Source of the DNA: Ostrinia nubilalis
Lineage: Eukaryota > Arthropoda > Insecta > Lepidoptera > Crambidae
Direction: 5' to 3'
Assembly (NCBI RefSeq): GCF_963855985.1
Contig: NC_087092.1
Location: forward strand, 14,074,001-14,138,000
DNA length: 64,000 bases
In this document: positions 1 through 10,077 of the stretch, one piece after another
How positions within the stretch are numbered: the stretch's first letter is position 1
Layout of the letters: each line of letters starts with the position of its first letter
Made by a program: the position numbers and the translations under genes
Notes under the pieces: generated by a model
Told to the model about the DNA's origin: nothing
Databases searched by the model: none
Seen by the model: only the letters and a program-made list of their open reading frames with translations

Positions 1-157
1 CCCGTTTTCCGTTGTCACGACATAACATGAAAACGGCTTGACCGATTTGGCTGATTTTTTTTTGTAGTTTTCTAATACTCTGCACAAGGTTTTTACGGAA
101 AAAAATATAAAGAAAATCTCTACGCTAAGGCGGTACGAAGTTCGCAGGGTCAGCTAG
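1..157 (+). mobile_element. Helitron-like element, 3' part (cut by window edge)
   Basis: Seen: the stretch ends in TTCGCAGGGTCAGCTAGT, the CTAG-ending 3' terminus of short lepidopteran Helitrons. The upstream text (AAAACGGCTTGACCGATTTGGC) matches, with changes, the complete copy at 44390-44579. The 5' part lies outside the window. No coding capacity. Confidence 0.75.
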
Positions 158-1095
158 TATTTTATATTTTTAAATTAGATAGTTTAAAGTTGTAATTTAG
201 AATTGTATAGAATCAGCGTGCTTTCAAAAGTTGTAGCCCCTTGGTTTGAACGTAAAACATTTTCTCGTAAATAAACTATCTAGTATCTTTTATACCTAAT
301 CTAAGCAACTGTCTTCTAGGTTGTCGGGAGAAATCAATTTATAGTGATAAGAACTACCTAAATTGTGACATATATACATATATTTTTATTTCTTCCTTTT
401 TCTTTTCTTGTGTGTTCTAGTGTGTGTAAGTGTGTTCTACTATCATCTAGTATAGAATACAGACTTAGACGAGTCTTGTTCCAGCATCATTTTCCACCGG
501 TTCCAGTAAATCCTATTACGAGCTCACCTGACCCTCGAGGTTTTAAAGCTTTACCGGTTAATAAATCCCCTTGTAGACTATTTCCCACCTGTTGTTGTTT
601 AATACTGTTTACACTGAACTTTGAAATGGAATTTATTATGAGTATTATGGTATACTTCTACTAGAATGTGCGCCGTCATAGTCTTTGACAGACACTCCAA
701 GGGTTATCATGTATCACGTATCACGCATCGGGTTGTCTCTAGGGAACTAGGAATAAAAGTTACTGTACTACATAAACTTGATAAAATCAAGTCATTTGAG
801 ATCCTGAACCCAACTTAGCGACCGAGGGCACATCGCAAAGTGGCATGACTATAATCAAATCTTTCAATACTACCTAAATTGTTTTAGATTCGTTTTGATT
901 TTCGATTTCTCAACCGAATCCATGTGGAAAAAGCCGCGAGATGGTAGCTGCTTGCATATACTAAAATTTCCCACCACACTCTTCTACCATGGCAACTCCT
1001 GTATAACCAGTCTCAGGAGATAGCTAACTGTCATGGATCTCACAACGATTTTTATCAGAAGAATATAAGAAGAATTCGAATTATAATATCGACTT
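158..1095. other. No recognisable gene or repeat
   Basis: AT-rich DNA. The longest open frame (365-664, +) has a hydrophobic, low-complexity composition and no motif I recognise, so I do not call it a gene. Confidence 0.5.
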
Positions 1096-1262
1096 CATCA
1101 TCATTTCAACCACAGGACATCCACTGCTGAACATAAGCCTCCTCCAATGATTTCCATATCGCCCGGTTGGTAGAAGCCTGTATCCAGCGCCTTCCTGCTA
1201 CCTTTATGAGGTCGTCGGTGCACCTTGTGGGTGGACTCCCACGTACGCTGCGTTTTGTTCAT
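1096..1262 (-). pseudogene. LINE (RTE-like) reverse transcriptase C-terminal tail
   Basis: Reading the minus strand gives the conserved end of the lepidopteran endonuclease-reverse transcriptase polyprotein: a TDDLIKVAGRRWIQA-like stretch, then NRAIWKSLEEAYVQQW and a stop after MSCG. The plus strand shows the familiar CACTGCTGAACATAAGCC text and a (CAT)n run at the 3' end. Only about 55 codons remain, so this is a 5'-truncated, dead copy. Assignment to the RTE clade is by recollection of similar annotated proteins and not by alignment. Confidence 0.8.
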
Positions 1263-2556
1263 CAATGTAACCCTGTACTAGGAAGGAACATTTGGTTAGA
1301 AACTCTAATCAATCACAGCAATGGCGGAGGACCACCTTAATGACCAAATTGGAAATGCCAGAAAAAGTAATCCATGAGATTTCCACGAATTCCAAATCCT
1401 CTAATGGGAATCCGATGAATCAATCGGCTTTTTTCGATCGTTTTTATTGTTTCACCGCATTACTGTACCCGGAGCACGAATAAATATCGTTCTCGTTAAG
1501 GCATGGTAGTTTTTTCTTTAGTATGAAAAGCAAAACAGGCCCGCTACGGTTGTATGAGGAATACGATTATGGATTAGAGTGTTATTCGTGCTAGGGGTAC
1601 TGAGCATAATATTTTATGTTTTGACAGTCAGAGCTATACTGTGAACATTATTTCCAAGTGATAAGCGAACGGAATATTGTATTATTGATAACAACAACTC
1701 CTACGTTTGTTTTGCTTCTCCTGCCTTCATATTGCGTACCCACATACATAGGCAAGAACAACCTACACGAGTTTGAAACAAATAATAGCTTATTTGTCCC
1801 CTACATTATTGCTTTTATGAACTGCATAATAAACTTCACATTTTTTGATAGCGAGTTTGTAGAGTTAAATTGACAATTTAAAACTACATTTACAAGTTAG
1901 TTTATGTTATAGTTATAAATTAAGAAAGCGCTTCACTTTGAGGGATGGTTGAAAGACGTTGATATACTTTACTTATTCCATGCCAAAACCATAAAATATA
2001 AACACCTATAATACTTACCTATAGTACGATTACGAGTATACTTTTAGGCGTTAAAGACGCAAAAAAAACAAACAACTAAACATGACATGAACATGGTAAT
2101 GTACTATTTTGTCGACTAATACGTACATAGACATATACGCCAACATAATAACGTATGGGTCGGTTTACGACCGTCTAGAGAGGGAGTTGAGCTTACCTCG
2201 TGTGTCCGTATGACCCTATACATGTGAAACGGGACGTGTTACTATCAGTATTTTTCCGAAATTGAAACACAAGAATATTTTACTATAGGGTCATTTGATA
2301 CGCTCTCAAGCTTAGGATTAGAAAAGGCTTACGATCGGGAAAAAGCTCAGATTCAAACTAGATAACTGAGTTCATATAGCTCTAGTCGTAATTAATTATT
2401 TTTAATTATTTTCCAAATATAAAAGTAAGTAGGTAACTATTAATCTCAAGTCTCAAGAATATAAATTCGTTCAGGTTAAAAATAGATGTACTATTTTTAC
2501 TTTAATTAGCTATAAAAATATCGCTTTACTAAATCTACGAAATGATGGCGATGCTA
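1263..2556. other. No recognisable gene or repeat
   Basis: Both strands were examined. Open frames are short, have atypical composition and lack motifs. No terminal repeats were found. Confidence 0.45.
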
Positions 2557-2633
2557 TACAGTGTGTTAGGTAAATGGGGTTATAAGCTGACACTAGCTCA
2601 TGTTAACATATATGCATTTAAATGGTATGGTGA

Positions 2634-3398
2634 ATCAAATCAAATCAAATATATTTATTTGCATAAAATAGGGTTACAATGGGTCTTTTACATTTTCATG
2701 TTTCGAAGTGTCAGTGCCTGTTCAGCCATAAATCATTGCATGCAAATATTGAGAATACCAGTTTTTAATAAATTACATTAAATTAAATTACATTTCAATT
2801 AATTGTTTCATTCATAATTAATGTCAGCATTCAAAATAAATTATAATAAAACAGAATACAATGAATTAATCCCAGATGGTCGTCATTTATACTATAGTAG
2901 GTACATAAATTCAAATTTAGTCAATCTGTGTCCTATCAAGCAGTGCACTCATTTGTTATCCCAACTAATCCCAACTAATATTATAAATGCGAAAGTAACT
3001 CTGTCTGTCTGTCTGTCTGTTACGCTTTCCCGCTTAAACCTCGCAACCGATTTTGATGAAATTTGGCATAGAGATAGTTTGAGTCCCGGGAAAGAACATA
3101 GGATAGTTTTTATCCCGGTTTTTGAAACAGGGACGCGCGCGATAAAGTTTTTCTGTGACAGACAAAATTCCACGCGGGCGAAGCCGCGGGCGGAAAGCTA
3201 GTACTTCATAAATTCGTCAATAGTGTAAAAAGCATTCACCAAAAGCCATTTTCTAATAGTTGCTTTGAAATTATTATAAGGCAATTGTTTAATTTCGTCC
3301 GGTATCTGATTAAAAATTTTAATAGTCATTGTTGGGGCATTTGAAAGAAAGCGAGTTGTTTTTGGAAGGGTTAGGGGTATGAAAATGAAAATACCCAA
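2634..3398 (-). pseudogene. LINE reverse transcriptase C-terminal tail with (TTTGA)n 3' end
   Basis: On the minus strand 3398-3198 reads through a short frame with IKIFNQIPDEIKQLP, then a WLL...FYTIDEF ending, the style of C-terminus found in several non-LTR retrotransposon polyproteins. The 3' end near 2634-2662 is an iterated TTTGA run on the minus strand, as seen at the 3' ends of some LINEs. A Helitron (2971-3201) separates the two parts. The first frame ends where the Helitron begins. Family (CR1/Jockey-like) is an inference from a short motif. Confidence 0.5.
2971..3201 (+). mobile_element. Short non-autonomous Helitron (Lep1-like)
   Basis: Starts CCAACTAATATTATAAATGCG, carries a (CTGT)n run at 3002-3020, and ends GCGGGCGGAAAGCTAGT. 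These are the typical 5' and 3' features of lepidopteran non-autonomous Helitrons, which lack terminal inverted repeats and end in CTAG. The copy at 57785-58019 is almost identical. Open frames on both strands across this repeat are artefacts of the repeat. Confidence 0.88.
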
Positions 3399-4410
3399 TT
3401 AAAATGATGATATCAATTTTTTGACTTCACCATACCATTTTGCATATGTTAACAATTAACATGGGCTAGTGTCTGTCGGCTTATAACCCCATTTACCTAA
3501 CATCCTGTATAGGTGCTTACTAATGCTCTAGTTTCTCTATGAAAATATGATTGGTTCGTAAAATCGCATAGAACTTATTTCTAAATATAGATCCACATTA
3601 ATAATATACCAGTCGTCCGGGCACTCGCGTCCCCGGGCAATACTCGTTATCTCCGATAATAGTGTTAATGGAACTTTCATTAGGGAAATTAAAAACCAGC
3701 ACGTAGCATTAATCTCCCGCCATTACGAGCGTACGCGAAAGTTTAATATAATTTTAATATTCTGTCGTGCAAATTGCTGGAGTCACAAATGTCAGGTTTT
3801 ATGAGCTATTTTGTTCGTCTGACACGATTCTATTGGACACCTTTACCAAAACCAGTTTAATCTTTTTAATTAAGCCTATACCTACTTATAGTCCAGTCAT
3901 TTAAGCTTAAATTAGATAAGAATCTCGGAATTCGAGATACCCAGCTGTAAGTCTGTAAATACTTGTATATTGACACCCTAAAAGTTGTCTCAAAACCTAC
4001 ATATGGTAGGGTGTAAGCAACTATTAAATTTTAAGGTCAAAGGTCACAAAAATCGGTTTTTTGCGCTTTTTTTGGAAATATCTCATGTCCTATGGGTTTT
4101 TTGCTATTTGTATTTATTATCAATATTGTAGAATACAAAATTCTCTGCAAATTTTGTTCAAAAAAAATTTTTATACGGTGAACCGTTTTCGAGATAGAGG
4201 GCGACCGCTAGTACTTATAATAAATCTGTAGAGAGGTCAATTCTATCATAGCTGGGCACCGTTAATCAAATAGTTAACTTCGTTAATCGTTAAATCGTTA
4301 ATAAAAAAATTAACTTCGTTAAACGTTAAAACGTTACATTTCGCAAGATTTAACGCAAGTTAACGTTAATCGTTAATCCGTTAACACATGATAATAAAAC
4401 GAAAAAAATA

Positions 4411-4526
4411 ATTGTATGCAAGGTTCAAATAATTTCGAAAGCTTGTATCGCGCATGGAATTTATTCCTCTTTTATGTTTGCGCTACAAGCTTTCGAAATT
4501 ATTTGAACCTTGCATAAGTACAATTA
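4411..4526. repeat. Short inverted repeat (hairpin) inside the hAT-like element
   Basis: A segment containing GCAAGGTTCAAATAATTTCG and AAAGCTTGTA is followed about 36 bases later by its near-exact reverse complement. It gives roughly 35-bp arms. Confidence 0.7.
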
Positions 4527-4530
4527 TTTT

Positions 4531-5165
4531 TAGGGTTCCGTAGCCAAATGGCAAAAAACGGAACCTTTATAGATTCGTCATGTCTGTCTGTCTGTCTGTC
4601 CGTCCGTCCGTCTGTCCGTCCGTATGTCACAGCCATTTTTTTCCGAAACTATAAGAGCTATACTGTTGAAACTTGGTAAGTAGATGTATTCTGTGAACCG
4701 CATTAAGATTTTGATGCAAAAAAAAATATTGGGGGCTCCCCATACTTAGAACTGAAACTCAAAAAATTTTTTTTCGTCAAACACATACGTGTAGGGTATC
4801 TATGGATAGGTCTTCAAAAATGATATCGAGGTTTCTAAAATACTTTTTCTAAACCGAATAGTTTGCGTGACAGACGCTTCCAAAGTGGAAAAAAGTTGGT
4901 CCCCCCCTCTAACTTCTAAAATAAGAAAATGAAAAATCTAAAAAAAAACATATGATGTACATTACTATAAAAACTACCAACCAAAATTGTTTTGAACGAG
5001 ATCTAGTAAGTAGTTTTTTTTAATACCTCGTAAATCGTAAACCGCTTATTACCGCGTAATCTTTCATACTAATAACTTAAATAAAAAATAATAATTTTAT
5101 TTCATAAATCAATAGTACAGAACCCTCGGTGCGCGAGTCCGACTCGCACTTAGCCGGTTTTTTTT
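4531..5165 (+). repeat. Lepidopteran GGTTCCGT...GTGCGCGAGTCC dispersed repeat
   Basis: Starts TAGGGTTCCGTAGCCAAATG, carries a CTGTCTGTC/CCGTCCGTC run, and ends CGGTGCGCGAGTCCGACTCG followed by CACTTAGCCGG and a T run. I recognise this as a very common dispersed repeat in moth and butterfly genomes; its class is unclear to me. A short fragment of its start recurs at 8878-8895. Confidence 0.65.
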
Positions 5166-5291
5166 TCGTTTTAGTAAAACTGCATTTCAGAATAAAAGCT
5201 AGTTTTAAAAAAAGTTTTTTAATTATTATAATTTTATTCACTTTTTAGTAGCATCTCAATCACAGAGCCTTGGTTCAATTACAATACAATT

Positions 5292-5471
5292 TAGCACCAA
5301 AGTGCTCGAAAAGACAAATCCAGCAAACCCAAACTCGATAAGTTTCCACCGTTTCGTTTAGGAATTCCTATGGACATCATCTAGTACTAAAGTGCTCGAA
5401 AAGACAAATCCAACAAACCCAAATTCGATGCGATGCCGCCATTTCATTTAAGAGTTCCTATGGGCACCTTA
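5292..5471 (+). repeat. Tandem duplication of a 90-bp unit
   Basis: Units 5292-5381 and 5382-5471 both contain AAAGTGCTCGAAAAGACAAA and end in TTCCTATGG-like sequence, with scattered differences. They lie inside the hAT-like element and point to replication slippage or unequal exchange. Confidence 0.75.
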
Positions 5472-6668
5472 TGACTTCATCATCAGACCAGCGCAATACC
5501 ATAACATTGCATTGTCTTATTGTTCTTACTTACATAAGTATACTAAATTTCAGCTCAATCGGTTCAGGAAAACTGGTCTTAAATTCAGTTGCAAGAGTTG
5601 TCCCACACATACCTACTTACAAGTGTCGTTACTCGTTAGTGATCTGGTTACAAAAACTGTTGTTTTGGGTTCTGGAAGTTCTGAAAGCCCGAACGTACTT
5701 ATCAGAACGCGTTTTTCTAGCGTTTTTCAGCGTCCTTGCTGTATCTTTTTGGTAAATAGTAGGTAGGTACTGGATTAACGATTAACGGACTTAGGATAAT
5801 TTAACGGAAGTTAACGAGTCCGTTAACATTTTTTAAAGTTAACTTAAAAGTTAATCCGTTAATAGGAATGTTAACTTCGTTAATTAACGATTAACGGATT
5901 AACGAGTTAATGCCCAGCTATGAATTCTATAAATGAAATATATTTTCAAAATAACTATCAGGGGGTGATAAGTGATCGATACTGATGCCAAAAATGCAAT
6001 CAGTAAAATTTTTGTCTGTCTGTCTGTCCGTCTGTATGTTCCTTATAGAAACAAAAACTACTCGACGGATTTTAACTAAACTTGGTACAATTATTCTTCA
6101 TACACCTGGGCAGGTTATAATATACTTAGGAATTCCCACGGGAACAGGAATTAGCGGGAAAATCCTTTTGTATGAAAAATCTAAACGCTTAACGGAAGTT
6201 AGACGTTGAAATTTGGCATGTAGGTACCTTAGTAAACTTAAAGCTTAGTTACAACAAGGAATTCCCGAAATTCCCACGGGAATTAGCGGGAAAATCCTTT
6301 TGTATGAAAAATCTAAACCGCTTAAGTTGACCTGAAGTGATGCAGTGACCGCGCGCTCTCCGCCTTCTATCTCGAAAACGGTTCACCGTATAAAAAAAAT
6401 TTTTAAACAAAATTTGTAGAGAATTTAGTATTCTACAATATTGATAATAAATACAAATAGCAAAAAACCCATAGGAAATGAGATATTTCTAAAAAAAAGC
6501 GCAAAAAACCGATTTTTGTGACCGTTGACCTTGAAATTTAATAGTTGCTTACACCCTACCATATGTAGGTTTTGAGACAACTTTTAGGGTGTCAATATAC
6601 ACGTATTTACAGACTTACAGCTGGGTATCTCGAATTCCGAGGTGAACTTACTATAATGACTGGACTAT

Positions 6669-7154
6669 TATTCAGGATGTCTCAAGTTAATCCATTCGTT
6701 AATTAAAAAAGAAAGTAAACATGTATTATAGAGGTTCGTTAAACCAAAATTGCGTAACCAAACCCCATTGTGTCACCCCATGAGCCTATTATATTCTTTT
6801 TACTACCTTCCATCCGAGCAATTTGGGAATTCTCATTTATTTCAATATTATCTACGGCAGGAGCGCAATGAAACTCGGATATTGTACGGTAATAACTTTT
6901 CCCGGGATCCAGTAAGTTAATTTGGTTTGTTAAATTTAATCAGGTGATATAGTCTGTACGAGTACCTGTGCATAATTTAAGTTCTACGTTTAGTTTGACA
7001 CTACCTGTTGAGACAACAAAGTCATGGTGAGCGGACAATGTTATAATTTACCTACCTAGCTACTTTCTTAAAATTTAATAAGTAGGTACTCACAATAATA
7101 TCATGTATAAGATCGGTTATAATTTAAAATGAGGATATTGAGGGATTACGATCT
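6669..7154. other. No recognisable gene or repeat
   Basis: AT-rich interval between two inverted-repeat elements. No motif-bearing frame. Confidence 0.45.
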
Positions 7155-7356
7155 GTACCTCTAGTAGGAAAAACTTTCGAGTTCCTTTCGTTGCGTATTC
7201 AAAGTGTCATCGAAAAATTTTGTATGAAAAATTAAACAGCGCCCCCTATATTATAGCCGCCCTAGGGGGCGCTGTTTAATTTTTCATACAAAATTTTTCG
7301 ATGACACTTTGAATACGCAACGAAACGAACTCGAAAGTTTTTCCTACTAGAGGTAC
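7155..7356. repeat. Foldback MITE: 93-nt arms, 16-nt loop
   Basis: Positions 7155-7247 are reverse-complementary to 7264-7356 with only one or two mismatches. The arms contain CTCTAGTAGGAAAAACTTTC and GGGGGCGCTGTTTAATTT (right-arm orientation). The outermost GTAC contains TA at each end, compatible with a TA target duplication and thus a Tc1/mariner-type MITE. A transcript across it would form a very stable hairpin. Confidence 0.85.
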
Positions 7357-7614
7357 TGGAATGGAAATAGAAAATATGTGTCAAGCGTAATTTTTTATTA
7401 CCGTTTTATTTTATATTTTGTTTAGTGTGGAAAGTGGAAACTTTAGCAAAATTAAGAACCAAAAGACGACCCCGACGTTAGAAAGCTAATTTACATCCCA
7501 CGGTTTGATTTATGTCCTTAATTAAGGCTTGTGTTTTGATGCCGTTAGGTTCACAAAATATTAAATATTCGAAGGTAACAAGTCATAATTACGTACCGAG
7601 GCGAGAGGGTGGCA

Positions 7615-8104
7615 ATTTGAAAGGACATCATCCATTTTGGTCCAAAATCAAAAGTGCCGGCCAAAAAATAAAAGTGCTGTATTCTGATAGAATACGTCCG
7701 CCTTAGCATTTATTACTATGGCACCAAAGCTGTAGCACCACTGTGCATCGTGGTATTTGAGTTCTAAAAATATATGAAACGACTGACTTTGATCTCAAAT
7801 ACTACGACGCACAGTGGTGCTACAGCTTTGGTGTCATAGTAACAAATGCTAAGGCGGACGTATTCTGTCAGAATACAGCACTTTTTTTTTATTGGCCGAC
7901 ATTTTTGATTTTGAACAAAAAATGTATGAATCGTCGATGAATTTTAGATCTCAAATACTCGACGCACAGTGGTGCTACAGCTTTGGTGCCATAGTAACAA
8001 ATGCTAAGGCGGACGTATTCTGTCAGAATACAGCACTTTTTTTTTTATTGGCCGACACTTTTGATTTTGAACAAAAAATGTATGAAACGTGGATGATGTC
8101 CTTT
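7615..8104. repeat. Foldback element with a tandemly duplicated right arm
   Basis: The left arm (about 7615-7765) contains GGACATCATCC, CAAAATCAAAAGTG and ACGTCCGCCTTAGCATTTAT. The right side carries two tandem inverted copies of it (about 7792-7930 and 7948-8085), each with GTGGTGCTACAGCTTTGG and GCGGACGTATTCTGTCAGAA. It ends with GGATGATGTCC near 8104. The open frame covering 7892-8290 simply follows this repeat. Confidence 0.8.
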
Positions 8105-8132
8105 GGATGCCTGCATTTAGGTCAGCGATCGC

Positions 8133-8267
8133 ACAGTCAGCGTCAAATAATTCGTGACACCCAAAGTACTAAAAAAGTTCGCAGTTCCGTCTTTGTTATA
8201 ATTGGAATAAGGTTGTGTTGTCAACTTTTTGGCCACTTTGGGTGTCACGAACTATTGACGCTGACTG
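8133..8267. mobile_element. 135-bp MITE with 36-bp inverted ends
   Basis: Left end CAGTCAGCGTCAAATAATTC (continuing to GTGACACCCAAAGT) and the right end at 8232-8267 are near-perfect reverse complements. No target duplication could be resolved. Non-coding. Confidence 0.8.
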
Positions 8268-8688
8268 TAACGTACCAAACGATCTTTTAGGGCCATCATT
8301 AAATAAAACAAATAATTTATTTTCATTAAGCCACCCTCCGTGACGAACGCGGAAAAATCGTGCCTGTGGCGCTCCTTGGGGACCTGCATATAAATGATTA
8401 TGTATGATTACATCCAACAATGAATTGCCATTAACTGAAATTGATGATAGATCACCTAATTCGAGAATTGAAATTGACTTTATTTTCGTTTAAATATGTA
8501 TATCACTTCTTGTTCCTAATAACAGCATACTTACTCGTAGATGATAATAATGATCAAACTAGTAAAAATAGAAGAAAATGAGGATCTTTTTACTAAAGCC
8601 GGTAAGATTGACAGTGAAAGATGGAATGAGGCTATTATGGCGTAAATCCGCCTGCAATTTGACGTCTTTGGTGTGAAAATAAGTATTA
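8268..8688. other. No recognisable gene
   Basis: No frame with recognisable motifs and no terminal repeats found. Confidence 0.45.
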
Positions 8689-8876
8689 GAGTAGGCGCAC
8701 ACCGTTGATTTTTAGTTGGCCGATAGTTGTGCCCGATTTTAAATTGTATGAAGAATCGGCCAAATCGAATCGGCGTAGTGTGCGCACCGCACTCCCATAC
8801 ATGCCCAATTGCCCATACTGATCAACTGCCCGACTAAACTATCGGCCGACGAAAAATCAACGGTGTGCGCCTACTC
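8689..8876. mobile_element. PIF/Harbinger-type MITE, TTA duplication
   Basis: Ends GAGTAGGCGCACACCGTTGA / its complement are flanked by TTA on both sides (8686-8688 and 8877-8879). A three-base TTA/TAA duplication is typical of PIF/Harbinger elements. A diverged relative sits at 18550-18700, sharing CGGCCGATAGTTG and CTGATCAACTGCCCGACTAA. Confidence 0.82.
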
Positions 8877-9186
8877 TTAGGGTTCCGTAATAAATACTCA
8901 TTTAGTTTGAAACTAACATTTTGAATGCGAAATCCTGTAACTAAAGCTCGAAATTTTGGAAACTTTTCTATTTCTAACTTTTACTCTACATCTGTACGGT
9001 GAAATCAATGTTTCCCTAATTGATGTTTTTAGGTATGACGAAAAATAACAAAATACGAGTACATAAGTTATGTTTTAAGTAGGTACAGTTGCCAGTAATT
9101 CTAGAAGTTTTTTGGATATCAAATAAATAGGTATTTTCAAAAACAAAAGATATCGTGAAGCCGCATTCTGATGAACAGCTTACATA

Positions 9187-9727
9187 CACTGGTCATCATA
9201 AAAATCGACCCACCCGCGACAAGCACTTTCAAACGTATGCATCCCCACTTCCCACCAATATTACTATACTATATTAATTACCATTTAAAAGCCTAGTTCT
9301 AAAATTCATTTCATTAAAGGAAAGGATTTAACCCCAAAAATGTGTCTGTAGAAGAATCCAGAGTCACTTCTTCAAAAAATAGGTAGTTACGCTTGAGCCA
9401 ACTTTTATGGCTATAAAACTGTTAAGTTAGGATTAATCGCTATCCATCTGTTAAAGAGGACACGTGAGATCATTATTTGGTTTTATAACCATAAAAATTG
9501 GTCTAATTGATCCCAGAGGTGAGCCCAAAGTGAGGTCTTTTTTCAAGTTTTTCAGGTCACATTTATTGTATATGTTAATCGTTTATTAGGAAATTAAACG
9601 TGTTTTTCTTTAAGGATATTTATTGGGCTTTCAAATAACACCAATATTGTTGGGGCACCATGATTGTGTCAGTAGAAACGAGTTTTCCTGTAAAACGTAG
9701 GTGGGCCGATTTTTGTGATGACCAGTG
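9187..9727. mobile_element. 541-bp Tc1/mariner-type MITE
   Basis: Ends CACTGGTCATCATAAAAATC and the complement of GATTTTTGTGATGACCAGTG are flanked by TA (9185-9186 and 9728-9729). The interior has no transposase motif. A partial match to one end (GATTTTTGTGATGGTCACC) occurs near 60554. Confidence 0.8.
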
Positions 9728-9919
9728 TAGTTTATTTATGTATTTATTTAACGCGTCTGAAAGTTAATGGGTCTAAGTCTATTCTTGTCTCCAAAGATAG
9801 AGGCGTCTACGCCTACGGGATGGCGCTAATTGCTTTGCTGGAGTCACCAGTAAATTATTGCCTAGAGCCAGTAAATGTAATAAAAGCGTAGAAATGTAAA
9901 TTTAGGTATAGATCGTTTC

Positions 9920-10077
9920 ATCCACAAAGACGCGCCCCAACAATTTTTGGTCGGGTGCGGGGAGTTCCGAGCGTCATTATTGTAGTGTGCGTGTGCACTC
10001 ATAGATAATTTACCGTGTACCGATAACACGTTCGAACACTAGCGGAAGAATGGTGGGGCGCGTCTTCGTGGATGACC
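9920..10077. mobile_element. MITE with TCATCCAC-AAGACGCGCCCCA ends
   Basis: The left TCATCCACAAAGACGCGCCC and right GGGGCGCGTCTTCGTGGATG are inverted copies with one mismatch; the interior is about 100 bp and GC-richer than its surroundings. Target duplication not resolved. Confidence 0.7.

Larger units (their letters stand above)
2559..3507. mobile_element. TA-flanked inverted-repeat element (Tc1/mariner-type MITE) split by a LINE tail
   Basis: The ends are inverted repeats of about 75-90 bp sharing TGTTAGGTAAATGGGG, TTATAAGC and CATACCATTT. Both ends begin CAG/CTG and are flanked by TA (2557-2558 and 3508-3509), the signature of Tc1/mariner target duplication. Between the arms (about 2634-3405) lies foreign sequence: a LINE 3' end on the minus strand, itself interrupted by a Helitron at 2971-3201. 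No transposase is present. Confidence 0.75.
4247..5922. mobile_element. Non-autonomous hAT-like transposon
   Basis: Terminal inverted repeats CATAGCTGGGCA (4247-4258) and its complement (5911-5922) are flanked by a perfect 8-bp duplication, AATTCTAT (4239-4246 and 5923-5930). Eight-base duplications are diagnostic of the hAT superfamily. Both subterminal regions are packed with GTTAAC/CGTTAATC repeats, plausible transposase-binding sites. No transposase frame remains. The interior holds a short hairpin, a GGTTCCGT repeat and a 90-bp tandem duplication. Confidence 0.85.
4211..6333 (+). mobile_element. Helitron-like repeat with internal tandem units, interrupted
   Basis: Begins ACTTATAATAAATCTGTAGA, is interrupted at 4247 and resumes at 5931 with AAATGAAATATATTTTCAAA, the GTCTGTCTGTCT run, and a unit containing CCCACGGGAA and AAATCCTTTTGTATG that occurs twice. 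The same sequence is found uninterrupted at its start in the copy at 14071. The usual CTAGT-ending 3' terminus is not present on the right side; oddly, GCGACCGCTAGT sits immediately to the left of the start, which could be the tail of a preceding head-to-tail copy. Confidence 0.65.
3890..6668. mobile_element. TTA-flanked foldback element carrying a stack of later insertions
   Basis: Two inverted arms of about 300 bp (3890-4200 and 6355-6668) match closely. They share CGGAATTCGAGATACCCAGC, GTTTTGAGACAACTTTTAGG (given in the right-arm orientation) and CGAAAACGGTTCACCGTAT. The ends read TAGTCCAGTCA / TGACTGGACTA and are flanked by TTA (3887-3889 and 6669-6671), fitting a PIF/Harbinger-type target duplication. 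The arms are separated by a Helitron-like repeat (from 4211), which itself contains a hAT-like element (4247-5922). Confidence 0.72.

Noticed and set aside
2821..3201. 126-codon open frame on the plus strand
   Set aside because: Its second half is the Helitron at 2971-3201; the equivalent minus-strand frame recurs at the Helitron copy 57785-58019.
5292..5471. Start of a satellite or CRISPR-like array
   Set aside because: Only two diverged copies, no regular spacers, and it lies inside an insect transposon.
7892..8290. 132-codon open frame on the plus strand
   Set aside because: Runs through the duplicated arm of a foldback element and a MITE. Repeated peptide segments reflect the tandem DNA copies.
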